64,000 nucleotides of DNA from Doris montereyensis (GCA_037039925.1 JAXRKP010000209.1:270001-334000), one strand, 5' to 3'. Positions 48,901 through 59,590 are shown, numbered from the stretch's first letter. Made by a program: numbers and translations. Notes: a model not told the origin generated them from the sequence alone.

Positions 48901-51900
48901 CTGCTTCGTAGATGACCATCTCAGACTTGTGACGCAGACAACTCTCAATGAAATCAAACATTTGACTTTCAGCCCCTGCGTCCTCTTCCTCAATAAGCTT
49001 GGCTGCAATGCGAATCTGAATGAGTGAAAGAAAGAAAGTAACATTTCATCTATTACAGTTTTGATTTCATTTAGAAATAACATATAAAAAAATGTCTCCT
49101 TTCAGAAACCAGATGAACTCATCTGACTTTGTCACTTTCAAACCAAACACATGGTCCAAAAGGGAAGAGGAATACATAAATCGTGAAAATCTTGCCTCAA
49201 TTCTACATTCAACGCTAATAGCTAAGTAAATGCTGGATATCTTTATGCTTGACAAGTGCACCCTCCGTTCAGACCTTTTTCAAATTTGTATGCAACATTG
49301 ATCAATAAAAGACACATTTTACAAAGGGTTATAAGATCAAAAAAGGAAATGTATTTGTACCATGTGAAAGAATGATAAAAACGTTCTCACCAAAAGACAG
49401 TAGGCGTAAGGAGACTTGAGCGTGTGTTTGCTGAACTTGCTGACCAGTTTATTGACGGCCAATTTATCTGACTTGCGAATGTGATACAAAAGTCCTAGGG
49501 CATGAAACTGAAAAGATCAAACATTCAAGAAATTAAACAAATGACAATTGCCATCATTGGACAGGTGGTTTCCGTGCATTCAAAAGTCAAAGGCCAAAAA
49601 CAAAATGTGATAAATATCATTCCATTTTAAGAGATACACCATGCTTGCAAGATAATTTTTTCATACATATGAAAAGGAAAGTGCCCAACAATCATGTTAC
49701 TAGGATTTAAGCTACCAAGCATTAAGTATATAAATTGTGACAACTCTAGAAGGAAGCAAAAATCTCATTGATATGATTTTACCCACATCCACAACTAAGG
49801 TGATCTCACAGGTTTTGTTAGGGGTTTTAATTTTGGCCCAGACTGCCCTGTAAACAGCCAAAGGATCTTTAATGTACACCGAGTGTTGTGATCTGCACAC
49901 AGGACCTCTTTTTTATCGTCCATCTCCGATGGGACTATGTGTCGCATCACCTACCTGTGCCAGGGATAAATTTTACTCGAGAATTTTTTCAACCAGTTGA
50001 ACTCACATCCTATTCGCTGACACCTTGCCTCTGGACTATCGAGTCCCTTGCAAGAATCCCATAGAATAAATAGTTCAATACAATATGGTCACATTTCATA
50101 TTAATGTTTACAGTAACAAACAAAAATCTAAAAATCAAAAGATGTTTGTTCTCAAACCTGGGTACTATCACATGATCATGTTGAGCCTCAAATATTTATT
50201 TCATCATTCATTTCAAACCTACGCTTCTCATAAATCTTTCCTTTACATCTTGCTTACCTGAACCATCACATTGTCACTATTGACGGCCTCCTGGGCTTCA
50301 TTGACCCATCGCTTGATAATTTCATGGCTCCCTTTGCCCAGATGCTAAAGAAAGAACAATGACATTAATGAAAAGTAATGATAAACAATAATAAAAAGAG
50401 TGAAAGCGACCCATTTAGAAAATACACAACAAATATGTGTTTCCTTGTTGACCATCATCCTGATCAGAATGCTTACGAAAAAACAAAACACAATATATAA
50501 GGTGATAAAGAATGACATCAGTCTTGGATAACAACATGAAATGACATTCTAACAAACAGTATATGTAAGAATAAAAAGATGATATAATGTAATAATACAA
50601 ACAACCTCCCAACACCCCCCACCTTAAAAAACATAAACTGAATTCATTGCTAAAAACAAACTCTTCCTACATTACAACAACAAAAAACCGAACTCTACAA
50701 CAAATACAAAAAAGGAGCCCATTTATGAGTGAAGGAAAATAGGGGTAAATCTATCAAGATAATAAATAAATATATAATATAAACACAAACTTACAAGAGC
50801 AGAAACAAGAGCTGCGCTAGATACTCCAGGGACCTTGTCAACAATGGCTTGCTTCATGTAACGCTCTATACTCTGGAGCATGGTGCTCTGTGAGAAATAA
50901 CCGTATAATCTATGATAATAACATTGATGAATTTATCCTAGTTATACAATGCAAAAGCAACAACGGAAAAAGTAAGCACAAAAACAGAAGAAAACAGTAT
51001 CTAGAGAATTTCAACAATGCATAAAAAACATTTAAATGAATTAAGTCACCTTCTTAACATGGTCGTTATCACCGTTAAACCACTAGTCAGTGCATAGAAC
51101 TTTCTTAAACTAATAGAAATTCAAGGACTCCATTAAAAAATCATAAAAAATCTGTAGACGACACATACATCCGTCACAGAGCAGAGGGCACGGATAGCAG
51201 GTCCACGGAATTGGTCTTCTTTCCCAGTCATATCCTTCATGAGACTGAAAAAAGTGAAAGAAAGAGACGATGAGTGTGTAAGCTGAGAAGAATGTCCTTT
51301 TCTTTTTTTAAATAGTAAAGTGTAAAAAAGATATAAGGATTTGGTATAAATCAATCAGCATAATCAATACAATTATAATTTTGTGAAACTGACTTTTCCA
51401 TCGAAGTACAATGTTATCTTCCGCACACAGATGACATCAAAATGGAGAGTGAAATATGATCATTCCAGACAAAAAAATCTCTTGATGCCAAATTTATAAA
51501 GGAACAAAATACTCTGATTTACAGGTGCAGGCAAAGTACAAATCTAAAGCGTCAATAAAAAAGCGTCATAACAATCCAAATAAGCTACCTGCTGGTCACA
51601 ATGATCACATCTTGAGCAATCTTTGACATTTCTTTGATTCCCAAGTATACAAGTCGGCGGAGAATGGGCTGAAATCATAAAGAAAAAAGTCTCAGATGAC
51701 ATGCTCTTAACACCCATACTATGTTTTGAATGTCTTTTACATTAATTTTTCTCGCAATACAACTTTAAAAACAAGAAATCAAAATTAAAAGCAAAATTTA
51801 GATTAAGAAGTGTTATCAAGGATATCTTCTAAGATACACATGACCTGATCCATGATGAGATACTGAGGCATTATTATGCATGTCAGTAAGGAGCCAGACA

Positions 51901-54900
51901 GCAAAGCATGCACGACTGGAAATGGATGACAAAATGATCATTCATCGTCCACAATCTTATTCGCATTTTTCCTTTTTCGCGGTGCCGATAATTGTTCATG
52001 TCTACTTCCATTTCCCTGATTTTCTCTCATGTTCGTCCTCAAGATATCATTTCCCTGGTATTTTCTCGACCAGGAAACATTTTTTTCGTGTTCACGGATT
52101 TCCCTGATGCATAGGAACCCTGTTTTTACTACCTGAGCCACATTTCCTACTTGTTTTCCTACCCAAGACCTGAATTTCCGACCATTTCCGACCCGAGTAT
52201 GAAAATCCAACATATTTCCCACGTTGCTGGACACGCTGGAAAGAGAGACGCTTGCGTTGTTTAGTTATGGTGTTGGTGTCAGACAAAGCACAGAGCGGAA
52301 ATTCTCTCTCTCTCTCTCTATATCTCCTCTCTCTCACACACAAAGAGTGGAACAAGGGCACTGTCTTTTCACAATAAAGTCAAGCCACTATTACCAAAGT
52401 TGACATCATAATTATTATTAACAGTACAACAGGTAGATCTGTTGTGCCTGTAGTGTTGTACTGCAGTGTATTGTTAAAATATTAATATCACATGGCAGTG
52501 TCAATTGTACAGTTTGTCTTTTTATTGTTGATAGATCACCGATGACCATCGCAAAATTCAAGACTTTAGACTATGATATTTTTAAAAGAGCCATTTTCAA
52601 GTCTTGAATAGGATGTCAATTTTTCAAGGCGTCAAGACTGCCGTACGGACCCTGCACCACACACATATGTGTACTTGGTAAGACATTGCGTGTGCAATTC
52701 TTCCACATAAAAACATGCATCGATTCTTAGTATCATACTACTTACATCTCTTGACTGGAACAACTTTGTCATGGCAAAGAAGGCCTCAGTAGCCTCTGTT
52801 TGTCCAATGTTTTCTCCTGAAATTGAATGAAAATTTTGCTAGCTTATCACCCTTTCAAAATTCTTAATCTTTCAGTGTTCTTAAAGAACAGTAATGAAAA
52901 GACTAAAATAAAACAATGATAAACACTACGCGATTATGACAACATATATAACGAAATAAATGGGTCAATTCATCAAGAAATAGGAAGGAAATGTGACTGT
53001 CACACTTATGTAATATCTGTGTGTTTTCTTAGGTCCTCTGAAAACCACCGCAATTGTAATACAAAGTTGGAACGAAAACAATATAAATATTACATATATC
53101 TTATATTATATATATACCTGATTGATTATATACAGGACTTTAGTCAGAATGTGACCACATTTTTTCGGGTTGATTGGTGTGTCATTGAACGTCCGAGCCT
53201 AAATTACAAGGAATAAAAAAAGAATGGCAAAAAGAAATAAAATGTTTTTATATAGTCATAGGTGAGAAAGGAATTTTTTACCACAAATCAGACAAATCTC
53301 GTTTATTGCACTACTGGATGGAGCAGTTCATTCCCTTAACATTGATACCATAACAAAGGCTCAGTATCGAATCTTTCTTTTTAAACGATTTTTTTAGAAA
53401 TAATACTGAATAACTTTCAACACATCAGTTGTACCACAAAGATCGAAACATGTGTTTTTGAGGAATTATTGTCAATATCAGCTAAGGTCTGCCAAATATT
53501 CCGTGAAAATTATGTGCACCTGTTATAAGAGAAATGACACCCTGACATAAGTATAACGGACCTGGAGCCATTGAATTAGGGTGGCATGAAGTATTTGATA
53601 GCCTCTCAAGATTGTATGATGTTTCAAAGTATTTATATTATTCTTTTATAGGTTTATATGCGAAAAAACATTCATATAATGGAAAAAATGGTTAAAACTG
53701 CTATTTTCTGAAAATGTTACCTTTTGACAGTGATATGCGATCTATTTTTTAAATTTATTGTCCGATTACCCCCAAATTTGGTAAATAAAATCTATAACGC
53801 AAAATTTATACTCAGGAGTGATTTTTGATATCTCTTCCAATTTTTTGCCAAAGGAATTTTTTTGTAATTAAATTTGCTAAAAATTCATAAAATCAAAACC
53901 ATTTAATTTATCTAAAAAAAGGTACTGAGTGCGACTAGCTATTGAACCAAATAACGTGTCTGCAAAGTTATAGCCAAGTTTGTTCGTAAGTGAAAAAGCC
54001 TATTTGAAATGAAGTTGTGGTAATTTTCACAATTAAAATCCAATGGCAACCATATGATAATTCTATTTTTATAAACTATTTTTTTCAGCTAATTTAGACA
54101 TGCTAAGTACTTATTCAGGACAACCCCCCCCCCTCCCCCCAAAGAAGTGTTCACAAGGATTTAACAGCTGCTTAAAACCAAACAATGACAGGTGTCAATC
54201 ATAAGGATATCGAAAGAAATTTAAAAAATTAAACACAAAGACTATTAAATGATCGTACTAATGTATAAAGTGTTTATTAAATGATAAGCTCTTTCCTTCT
54301 ATTTTTATCAGTTCCCATTCCACCTTCCGTGTATGGGTTCAGATGCCCGAGATGATCTTTCTCCAGGCTGACCTGTCCTGACATTTTCTGTTTCCTTCCA
54401 AAATTTTTTTAATTTCTTTGCTTTAATGCCTCTTTTATATCTCCTTTCCAATTTTTCTTGACGTCTGCCTTTTGGTCTTTTAACTTGGGCTTTAGCACTG
54501 TACACTGATTTAGCTATTCTATTGTTATTCATTCTGTTTACATGCCCAAACCATCTCAATTGAGTTGTTTCTATCTCAGGATTTACGAGCTATTGAAATA
54601 TGACGATATAGGCATAAAAAGCTGACATCCCACGGCGTCAATGAGCAAGTTATTATTCTAATCCGAACCCAACCTCGGCCAAAAAAGATTCAGCAGATAT
54701 AGAGTAGAGTTGATGTAGATCTAGATCTTAGAGGGATAATTTCCATAGTCGGGTACACCCTTTAATGTGCGCTAAGAGATCTAAGAATTGGCCTGCTGAC
54801 AAAAAAAAAAAGAAGAAGAAAAGAGTTAAGCAAGATCTAGGTTAAAAGTTTAGCATAGCTTTAATGCTTCATGAAGACATACTTAAAAAGACAGTGCTTA

Positions 54901-57418
54901 ACAAAAACCTTTTACAACTAGAGATTGTATTATCATGGCTTTAATCCTAAAAAAAATACTAGCTTGCAGTAAACATTGAGTTATTTAATAAAAATTGTAG
55001 TCAGCTTCCATGTAGTTAAACAACAAAACTTAAGAGGATAAAGTAAGCAGAAACTAATTTTTATCATCGCCATTAACCGCTTATCCTTCCGGACATGGCA
55101 TCCCTGATTGTCTCAGTGAAACCCTCTGTCCATTGCTTGTCTCCACATAAATACTTCTATGATACCATTTTCCCACTGTCTTCGTAGCCTTCCTTTAGTT
55201 CTGTTTCCACTCCCTTTCTTTTTCTAATACTGTTCGCTCTAGCCACTCTTTCCTCTCAAATGACAAAATACTTAATGTGATCTTTCATTTTCCAAAAACC
55301 TTTGTTAATAATCTCCCTAACATAATAATTCCTCTCAGATAGGCTCATTTGTTCTAAGCTCGGTCCATGAAATTCCTAAGATTGTGTGATAACATATTGT
55401 TTTATATGCATGAATTGCCCTTATCAATCCACTGCTTATTGTCCATGTTTCCCGTCCATATATTGCAGCTGGAATTAAGCATGATTTCCGTGTCCTTTCC
55501 TTTCCAAACATTATTTTCATCCGTATTGATTTATTCAAAGCAATAGCTACCAATAGTACCTCTCCTTGGTTATCTTTCATGACCCTTAGTCATGGCTGGA
55601 ATTCTTTTGTCACGAAATTAACTTCTCACTTGGCCCTGGGAGAGACAGAGGACACCCAAAAACAACATGGCGGAAAATGGTGGAGAAAGAGAGGAACGGA
55701 GAGGGATGGCCTTCCTGGGAAAGAGCGAGAAGAGCAGCTCAGGATAGGGACATTTGGAGGGATAATGTTCAGGCCTTATGCGCCTCCTGGCACAGAGAGA
55801 GTTACGGTTAAGGTAAGATAACTTGGCCTTGGTGTTATTGTCTAAGTTACATTCTCTAATAATGTTACACTTTTCATTATATCTTCAATCAATCTGCCTT
55901 GCCAAAACTACAAATGTGAATATAGTTTGACGTCATGATTTTCAACAGGTTGGATGTGACACTCTATAGTACATTTCAAAAAGGTTATAGTTACCTCCTG
56001 GAGGACAGCACTTTTCTCTAAGTTGTTGAATGGATTGTTCCCCCTGAAGAAAAAAAGAAGATAAAGTAATGCCAAAAATCTAATGAAGACCTCAATCACA
56101 ATTATCCAATAAACAATTTTACATATATAATTAAAGGAAAACATAAATTAATATATCATACAAGCATGGTATACACCGGATGATACCATGTACGATTATG
56201 AGATTATGCAGGTAGACGTGAACGATATTATTTCATCAGTTAAACTATAAAATCTGTTGAAAAATGATGGCCGAGGTGAGTGAAAAGTCTCCTCAAAGAC
56301 AGGGAAACAATAACATTTTTCTGAATTAAATGTTTCTTTTGTGAGAAAACTCTCTTAGTGAAAACAATACTGGAATCATTTAGAATCTACATACAAAATA
56401 TAGTAGGGATGCAACGAAAGCCCAGAAAGAAACCTTGAAAAATCTGCTGTGGGTCTAAGGGGCCCCTCGCAAGGTCCAGGGACAGCGTCCCGGTTGGGGG
56501 CCCAGGGGGGCGGAGCCCCCTGTCTGATGGAAAATTTTGTGTGGTTTCAAGGAAAATTGAAGCATGTTGCCTAATAGATCATCTTTTTTTGGGATATTGA
56601 ATGATACCGAGGTTGTCGGGAAAGCCACGAGCTTAAAATAAATTGTAATCTCATTGGCTGTTGTCTAACTATGAATTCAAAGGTCAAACTACGTCATAAA
56701 CCATGTAAGGAAAGTGGAAATTTCCACTAAAGAAGCCTAGGTGTCTGGCCCTAAACATAGGGCCTGCACGCTCCCGTGCTAATGATGACGGTCCTAAATA
56801 TAGGGCCTTCACTCTTCCCAGGCCAACCGTAACATGCCCTAAATAAAGGGCCGCCTCTTTTCTTGGGTTAAAACAGAAAAGTTGCTGCATCCCTGATATT
56901 ACTCTCAGCAGCCTGGCAACAGAACCTTTGACACACAGAGAATGACCAACTCAGATCTAGATCTAAAATCTTATAGTCTAGATCTAGAACTAGATCTAGT
57001 TGTCTAAAATTAAAAGCCAGCACATGGAAAAGCCTATAACTCAACAAGCCTAACCCAGCGTCCATAACGGTACAGATAGCGGTACAGATAGCGGTATGAT
57101 AGCCATGACCTAAACGAAAATATAGAATCTAATCTAGATCTAGAAATTTAATCTGGATTATATTTAGAGATCTAGATCTAGATTCCACTAAATTCTAGAT
57201 TTATGCTAAAAGTAAAAGACTAGAAAAGAATCTAGATATATCTAGATCTAGATCTATATCTAGATCTAATTATAACGGCAATGTCAGTTAAATTTAAATC
57301 GTTTGGATCTAGATCTAGATCTAAATCTAGATTTTCTAGATCTAAAGCTATATTGCATGAGCTTAAAATTAAACAAACCATCTTCTTCTTCTTTCTTGTC
57401 TCTCTTTAACGATAGCAT
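34583..57418 (-). CDS. COPG: Coatomer subunit gamma (COPI coat)
   Basis: Gamma-COP, part of the heptameric COPI coat on Golgi-derived vesicles. Twenty-two coding exons on the minus strand, 5' to 3': 57375-57418, 55995-56043, 53118-53198, 52746-52816, 51589-51668, 51169-51244, 50795-50887, 50258-50344, 49391-49507, 48773-49015, 47571-47855, 44260-44337, 43934-44098, 43474-43549, 42419-42521, 41509-41631, 39813-39907, 38682-38807, 37716-37884, 36550-36647, 35635-35772, 34583-34815. The product aligns end to end with animal gamma-COP: N-terminal HEAT/adaptin solenoid ([57 protein letters not shown]), linker ([17 protein letters not shown]) and C-terminal appendage ([47 protein letters not shown]). 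One-base problems occur inside 42419-42521 and at three junctions. The first exon is the least certain. Confidence 0.93.
37993..38040 (-). mobile_element. RTE-like LINE, very short 3' fragment
   Basis: GCTTTCTTTCTTTATTAGTT then CTCATTCTACCTTCTGATGT and ATGGGTAT reproduce the terminal 45 bases of the LINE family, including the AAAG tail on the minus strand. It sits at the 5' edge of the intron right after COPG exon 19. Confidence 0.7.
38095..38640. repeat. Dispersed repeat with CATCTATATTGCGCCATACGCCC core
   Basis: The start, an ATAATAATAATG run then CATCTATATTGCGCCATACG and GGGTGCATTACAATTCC, looks like the widespread invertebrate repeat with a 'tatatagcgc...gcgctttacaattc' core. A 25-bp tandem duplication (GCAGCA-GTTACAGGCATACGCT) occurs at about 38476-38522. 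No intact protein was seen. It lies in the COPG intron between exons 18 and 19. Confidence 0.5.
39615..39680. repeat. Short repeat shared with 41890-41955
   Basis: TTTACCCCTTCCATCATTGC, GGTGATCTCAGGGTGAATTA and GGGAAACAGCAAGATGATA correspond to TTTACCCTGACCATTATATG, GGTGATCTCAAGAGCGAATT and GGTAACAGCAAGATATA at 41890-41955, in the same orientation. The family is unknown; GGTGATCTCA also occurs in SINE family 2. Confidence 0.5.
40055..40580. mobile_element. piggyBac-type MITE
   Basis: The left end is TTAA-CCCTTTCCTGCCTAGTG and the right end is TAGGCAGAAAAGGG-TTAA. The terminal inverted repeats match at 13 of 14 positions and each is bordered by TTAA, the exact hallmark of piggyBac target-site duplication with CCC-starting ends. 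The 526-bp interior has no transposase. It is in the COPG intron between exons 16 and 17. Confidence 0.85.
41509..49507 (-). CDS. COPG: COPG exons 9-16, middle of the trunk
   Basis: Exon 9 gives [20 protein letters not shown], exon 10 [20 protein letters not shown], exon 11 (285 bases) [20 protein letters not shown] and [20 protein letters not shown]. Exon 12 gives [20 protein letters not shown], exon 13 [20 protein letters not shown], exon 14 [20 protein letters not shown], exon 15 [20 protein letters not shown], exon 16 [20 protein letters not shown]. Exon 15 has an internal one-base loss in the run coding [13 protein letters not shown] (about 42449-42453): without it the frame hits a TGA just before the donor. 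Exons 11 and 12 join one base short. The 3.2-kb intron between them hosts a LINE copy, a MITE and a hairpin. Confidence 0.92.
44913..46793 (-). mobile_element. RTE-like LINE, second copy, 3'-truncated with internal deletion
   Basis: The plus-strand sequence is collinear with 26713-29569 of the first LINE, at high identity but with many small indels: [11 protein letters not shown] at about 45330 and [11 protein letters not shown] at about 45170. At about 45510 it jumps from the region equivalent to 27315 to that equivalent to 28150, an internal deletion of about 840 bases. It keeps the 5' monomers (two units, 46595-46729) and the CTGTCCACTGCCTGG end, but lacks the 3' tail. It lies in the COPG intron between exons 11 and 12. 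Confidence 0.85.
46595..46729 (-). repeat. Two LINE 5' monomers
   Basis: Units 46595-46660 (66 bases) and 46661-46729 (69 bases, with a 3-base TTG insertion) match the three monomers at 29305-29502. The difference in unit number between copies is direct evidence for monomer gain or loss. Confidence 0.85.
46821..47067. mobile_element. MITE with 30-bp terminal inverted repeats
   Basis: The left end is AACCCCCAACAAACTATACA-TTTCTGGAAAGG. The reverse complement of the right end is AACCCCAACAAACTATGTAT-TTCTGGAAAGG. The 247-bp element has no coding capacity. Flanking duplications are not obvious, so the superfamily is open. Confidence 0.75.
47397..47470. repeat. 74-bp near-perfect hairpin in COPG intron
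   Basis: Arms GCTTTCATAAATGAGTCAGT-C (47397-47417) and their exact reverse complement (47450-47470) enclose a second palindrome, ATGTATGTAATTACATACAT. Partial pairing extends another 12-15 bases outward. It begins about 100 bases inside the intron from the donor of COPG exon 11. It could be a small palindromic MITE. Confidence 0.85.
49773..50055 (-). repeat. tRNA-derived SINE, family 2, single-unit copy
   Basis: Collinear with 3236-3745: CCCACATCCACAACTAAGG, one CAGACTGCCCTGTAAACAGC unit, GATCTTTAATGTACACCGAG, TTTTATCGTCCATCTCCGAT and TGACACCTTGCCTCTGGACT. Box A survives on the minus strand (TAGTCCAGAGGCAAGG); box B is partly decayed. It lies in the COPG intron between exons 8 and 9. Confidence 0.75.
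50258..57418 (-). CDS. COPG: COPG exons 1-8, N-terminal solenoid
   Basis: Exon 1 (57375-57418) encodes [15 protein letters not shown], resembling the MLKKFDKKDEESG start of human COPG1. Its donor is ambiguous: GTTTAA keeps phase, GTTTGT four bases earlier does not. Exon 2 gives [16 protein letters not shown], exon 3 [20 protein letters not shown], exon 4 [20 protein letters not shown], exon 5 [20 protein letters not shown], exon 6 [20 protein letters not shown], exon 7 [20 protein letters not shown], exon 8 [20 protein letters not shown]. Canonical splicing of exon 3 to exon 4 leaves the frame one base short at ..INQ/GENIG. Confidence 0.9.
51885..52245 (-). repeat. Unclassified dispersed repeat, copy 2
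   Basis: Inverted relative to 6541-6850 and somewhat longer. The minus-strand frame is open for 98 codons ([20 protein letters not shown], then [15 protein letters not shown]). The matching frame in copy 1 retains [20 protein letters not shown]. No known protein domain was recognised. It sits in COPG intron 4 near a CT-rich tract (52303-52335). Confidence 0.7.
52520..52655 (-). mobile_element. hAT-like terminal sequence
   Basis: Minus-strand CAGGGTCCGTACGGCAGTCT followed by TTGACGCCTTGAAAAATTG and repeated CTTGAAAATGG resembles the CAGGGTYCC...CTTGAAA termini of hAT-superfamily elements. No partner end or 8-bp duplication was found, so this is a remnant at best. Confidence 0.4.
54290..54585 (-). 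mobile_element. RTE-like LINE, 3'-end fragment
   Basis: The minus strand encodes [20 protein letters not shown] and GKRPKGR, the C-terminal tail of the LINE reverse transcriptase, and ends in the same GGAAGGTGGAATGGGAACTG 3' region. A typical 5'-truncated insertion in COPG intron 2. Confidence 0.85.
55075..55580 (-). mobile_element. Second LINE type, RT C-terminal fragment
   Basis: The minus strand reads [20 protein letters not shown], then [20 protein letters not shown] and NEPI, then RISG at the far end. The pattern YG-ETWT...R-L-ISW-D/E-TNE is common to the C-terminal region of many non-LTR reverse transcriptases, but the sequence differs from the family at 26178-29569. Confidence 0.7.
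55630..55814 (+). mobile_element. LINE RT extreme C-terminus, plus strand
   Basis: In one plus frame the sequence encodes [19 protein letters not shown] and [19 protein letters not shown], then [11 protein letters not shown] and a stop. The order GRPKTTW-R-VE-E, A-DR--WR--V-ALC is the typical tail of a class of non-LTR reverse transcriptases. It faces the opposite way to the fragment at 55075-55580 and lies about 50 bases away. Confidence 0.75.
56450..56525. other. GC-rich block
   Basis: An abrupt GC-rich stretch (GGGGCCCCTCGCAAGGTCC, GACAGCGTCCCGGTTGGGGG, CCCAGGGGGGCGGAGCCCCC) in AT-rich surroundings. Its self-complementary GGGGGC...GCCCCC style suggests a dispersed repeat and not a promoter. 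It lies in COPG intron 1. Confidence 0.6.
56747..56852. repeat. Three copies of the palindrome GGCCCTAAATATAGGGCC
   Basis: TGGCCCTAAACATAGGGCC (56746-56764), GGTCCTAAATATAGGGCC (56790-56807) and TGCCCTAAATAAAGGGCC (56834-56851) are spaced about 44 bases apart. They are imperfect inverted repeats in COPG intron 1. Confidence 0.7.
56950..57345. repeat. AGATCT/CTAGAT hexamer cluster
   Basis: A dense run of overlapping AGATCTAGATCT motifs on both strands (for example 56955-56998, 57130-57150, 57165-57182 and 57230-57265). The same motif is sprinkled across the window (5130, 17640, 17935, 18184, 32538, 54717). Asp-Leu open frames here are artefacts. Confidence 0.85.
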
Positions 57419-57509
57419 ATTTCTAGTTGATCCTCTCAAGGCAACAATATCTTCACAAAATTTCTACTATTATCGCCGGTATCCTACTATCTCTTCGACA
57501 GCAAACCAT

Positions 57510-57565
57510 AAACACGTCACAGTCTTAGATATTTTACAAAGCATGCGCAAGAGGAAGTTCCGTTA
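57510..57565 (-). promoter_or_regulatory. COPG: Putative COPG promoter motifs
   Basis: About 100-145 bases upstream of the inferred COPG ATG are GCATGCGC (NRF1-like, 57541-57548) and GGAAGTTCCG (two overlapping ETS cores, 57553-57562), plus ACACGTCAC at 57512. NRF1 and ETS sites are typical of TATA-less housekeeping promoters. Placement supports the exon-1 call; function is inference. Confidence 0.45.
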
Positions 57566-57600
57566 TAATAGTTTTGATATGGAGGTAAAAAATGCCTCAC

Positions 57601-57864
<264 letters not shown>

Positions 57865-57868
<4 letters not shown>

Positions 57869-59580
57869 GAGAGGAAAGCATCCCCTCAAACATAGACTTC
57901 TCTTTTATAATAGGGACGTCTAGCCTCAAAGAATAAGAAGACAAATTCTCAAACGACGATAAAATCAAATAAACAAACCGCTTCCTCTAACATCCCGAAG
58001 CAAACAAACAGACGACTACGAATGAGCAAAGGAAAAGGGGATACAGAAAATTTAAGCAGAGAAAGAAAAAAGGTTAAAGATAATAAATACATTTTAGTTT
58101 TAATGTACAACACAATATGCGTCTATTTAATTCTTTAAAAAAAAATAATAAGTGATGACATTATTTCAAAATACACATTTCAATATGCCTTACATAATAA
58201 ACAAAACAAAAGAAAAGTGAGAGAAAGTGGAACAGTCACTTGTGGAAAAAGACAAAATATGACATTTTAGAAATTAATGAAACTATCAGGAGTATATTTG
58301 AAGGACGAGCTGGGAACTTTGCTGTATTGTTATGAGAAGTTATAATACAAACCGGAGGTCGCGTCTTTTTTTTTTAACAGAAGAAGAAGAGTATATGCAC
58401 TATAAATGGGCAAACTTGTCCACCCCCCCCCCCCTAACCCCTTCATTTCTCATTTTCATTTTTCACGAACATTGAGTACACAACAGCACAATTCATTATT
58501 CACAAACGCCAGACTCATTTCAGAAGGCTGCATTTGATTAACAACATATTGCCTGCATATATGGACAGCTCTGATGATGAAGACTTCGATCAGATTCGGT
58601 CTTTACGACAAAAAAAAGTATATTTGATAGACAGACAGAAACAGACAGATAGAGAAGCGAGAAAGGGGGTGGGACGGACAGAAGAGATAAAAAGATTGAG
58701 GTGTTGTTCAGAATCAATTCAGTTGTAATAGGTTGCTTAGGTCTTTACTTAGCCATCAGATTTCGAAAAAAGAGAATATTATTTAAATGAGCAAAAGCAA
58801 AATAAAGCAAAAACAAAGCTTATCTACACAAAGCGAAAACAAGCTAACAAAACAGAGTAAAAGAACGCCAACAATACAAAACCAATAGTAACCATAACAA
58901 TAAGAACAAACAATGTAATAATTGCCATCTGATCATACTGTCAGCGCGCATTTTTTCCCCTTTTTCACCCAACTATTAATCCAATTTTGATTTTTAAGTG
59001 GTGCATTTAATATTGTTTTGTTTAAGTCTTCAGTGCTACTGCCGAGTTTGATTTCTGTTGACAGTCCATTCCACAGCCTTACTGAACTATCGTAAAAGTG
59101 CAGGTAACAACTAACGTTTGAAGATGGGACCACCCATGGGTGACAGCCTGATCTGTTTAAACTAATCTAATGGAAAAAACAGTTTTTGTTGGTGTTGTTA
59201 TTTTGGTTTGGATTTTTTGTTTCTGCGTTTCTTTTGTTGTTGCTCTTTTTGCGTTGGTCTAAATCTTATGTATAGTATTTAGTTTAACACAGAACAATAT
59301 CCAAGCAGCAAGCCTTTAAACGACATTCATGTACATGTACATGTATATAATTCACAACTAAATAATGCATTGTCTATAATATCACATTTATTGTTATTTC
59401 TTCTGTCTATCGTAAGATAAGTACTAAGACGCATTTAATCAATTCAGAAGTAAAGCGTGGAACAAATGGCTGGGTTACAGTTATAAGAAATTTAGATATA
59501 AATGTTAAGAAATAATTTAATTATACTATGGCTGCCAATCGAAATCTTTGATTCATGAATGATTAGCACCAAGCACCAGC
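57865..59580. other. Divergent intergenic region between COPG and DYRK2
   Basis: AT-rich. It contains a C homopolymer (58422-58433) and a LINE-tail fragment at 58933-59155. The short open frame at 58534-58728 shows no known motif. Confidence 0.5.
58933..59155 (-). mobile_element. Non-LTR retrotransposon RT tail fragment
   Basis: The minus strand encodes SCYLHFYDSSVRLWNGLSTE and IKLGSSTEDLNKTIL. The pattern F--S-VRLWN-L---IK-SSS---FK is the usual end of CR1/Jockey-type reverse transcriptases. A piece of the same sequence (TTGTTTAAGTCTTCAGTGC) also occurs at 668-686. Confidence 0.6.
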
Positions 59581-59590
59581 CGAAGAGGAA

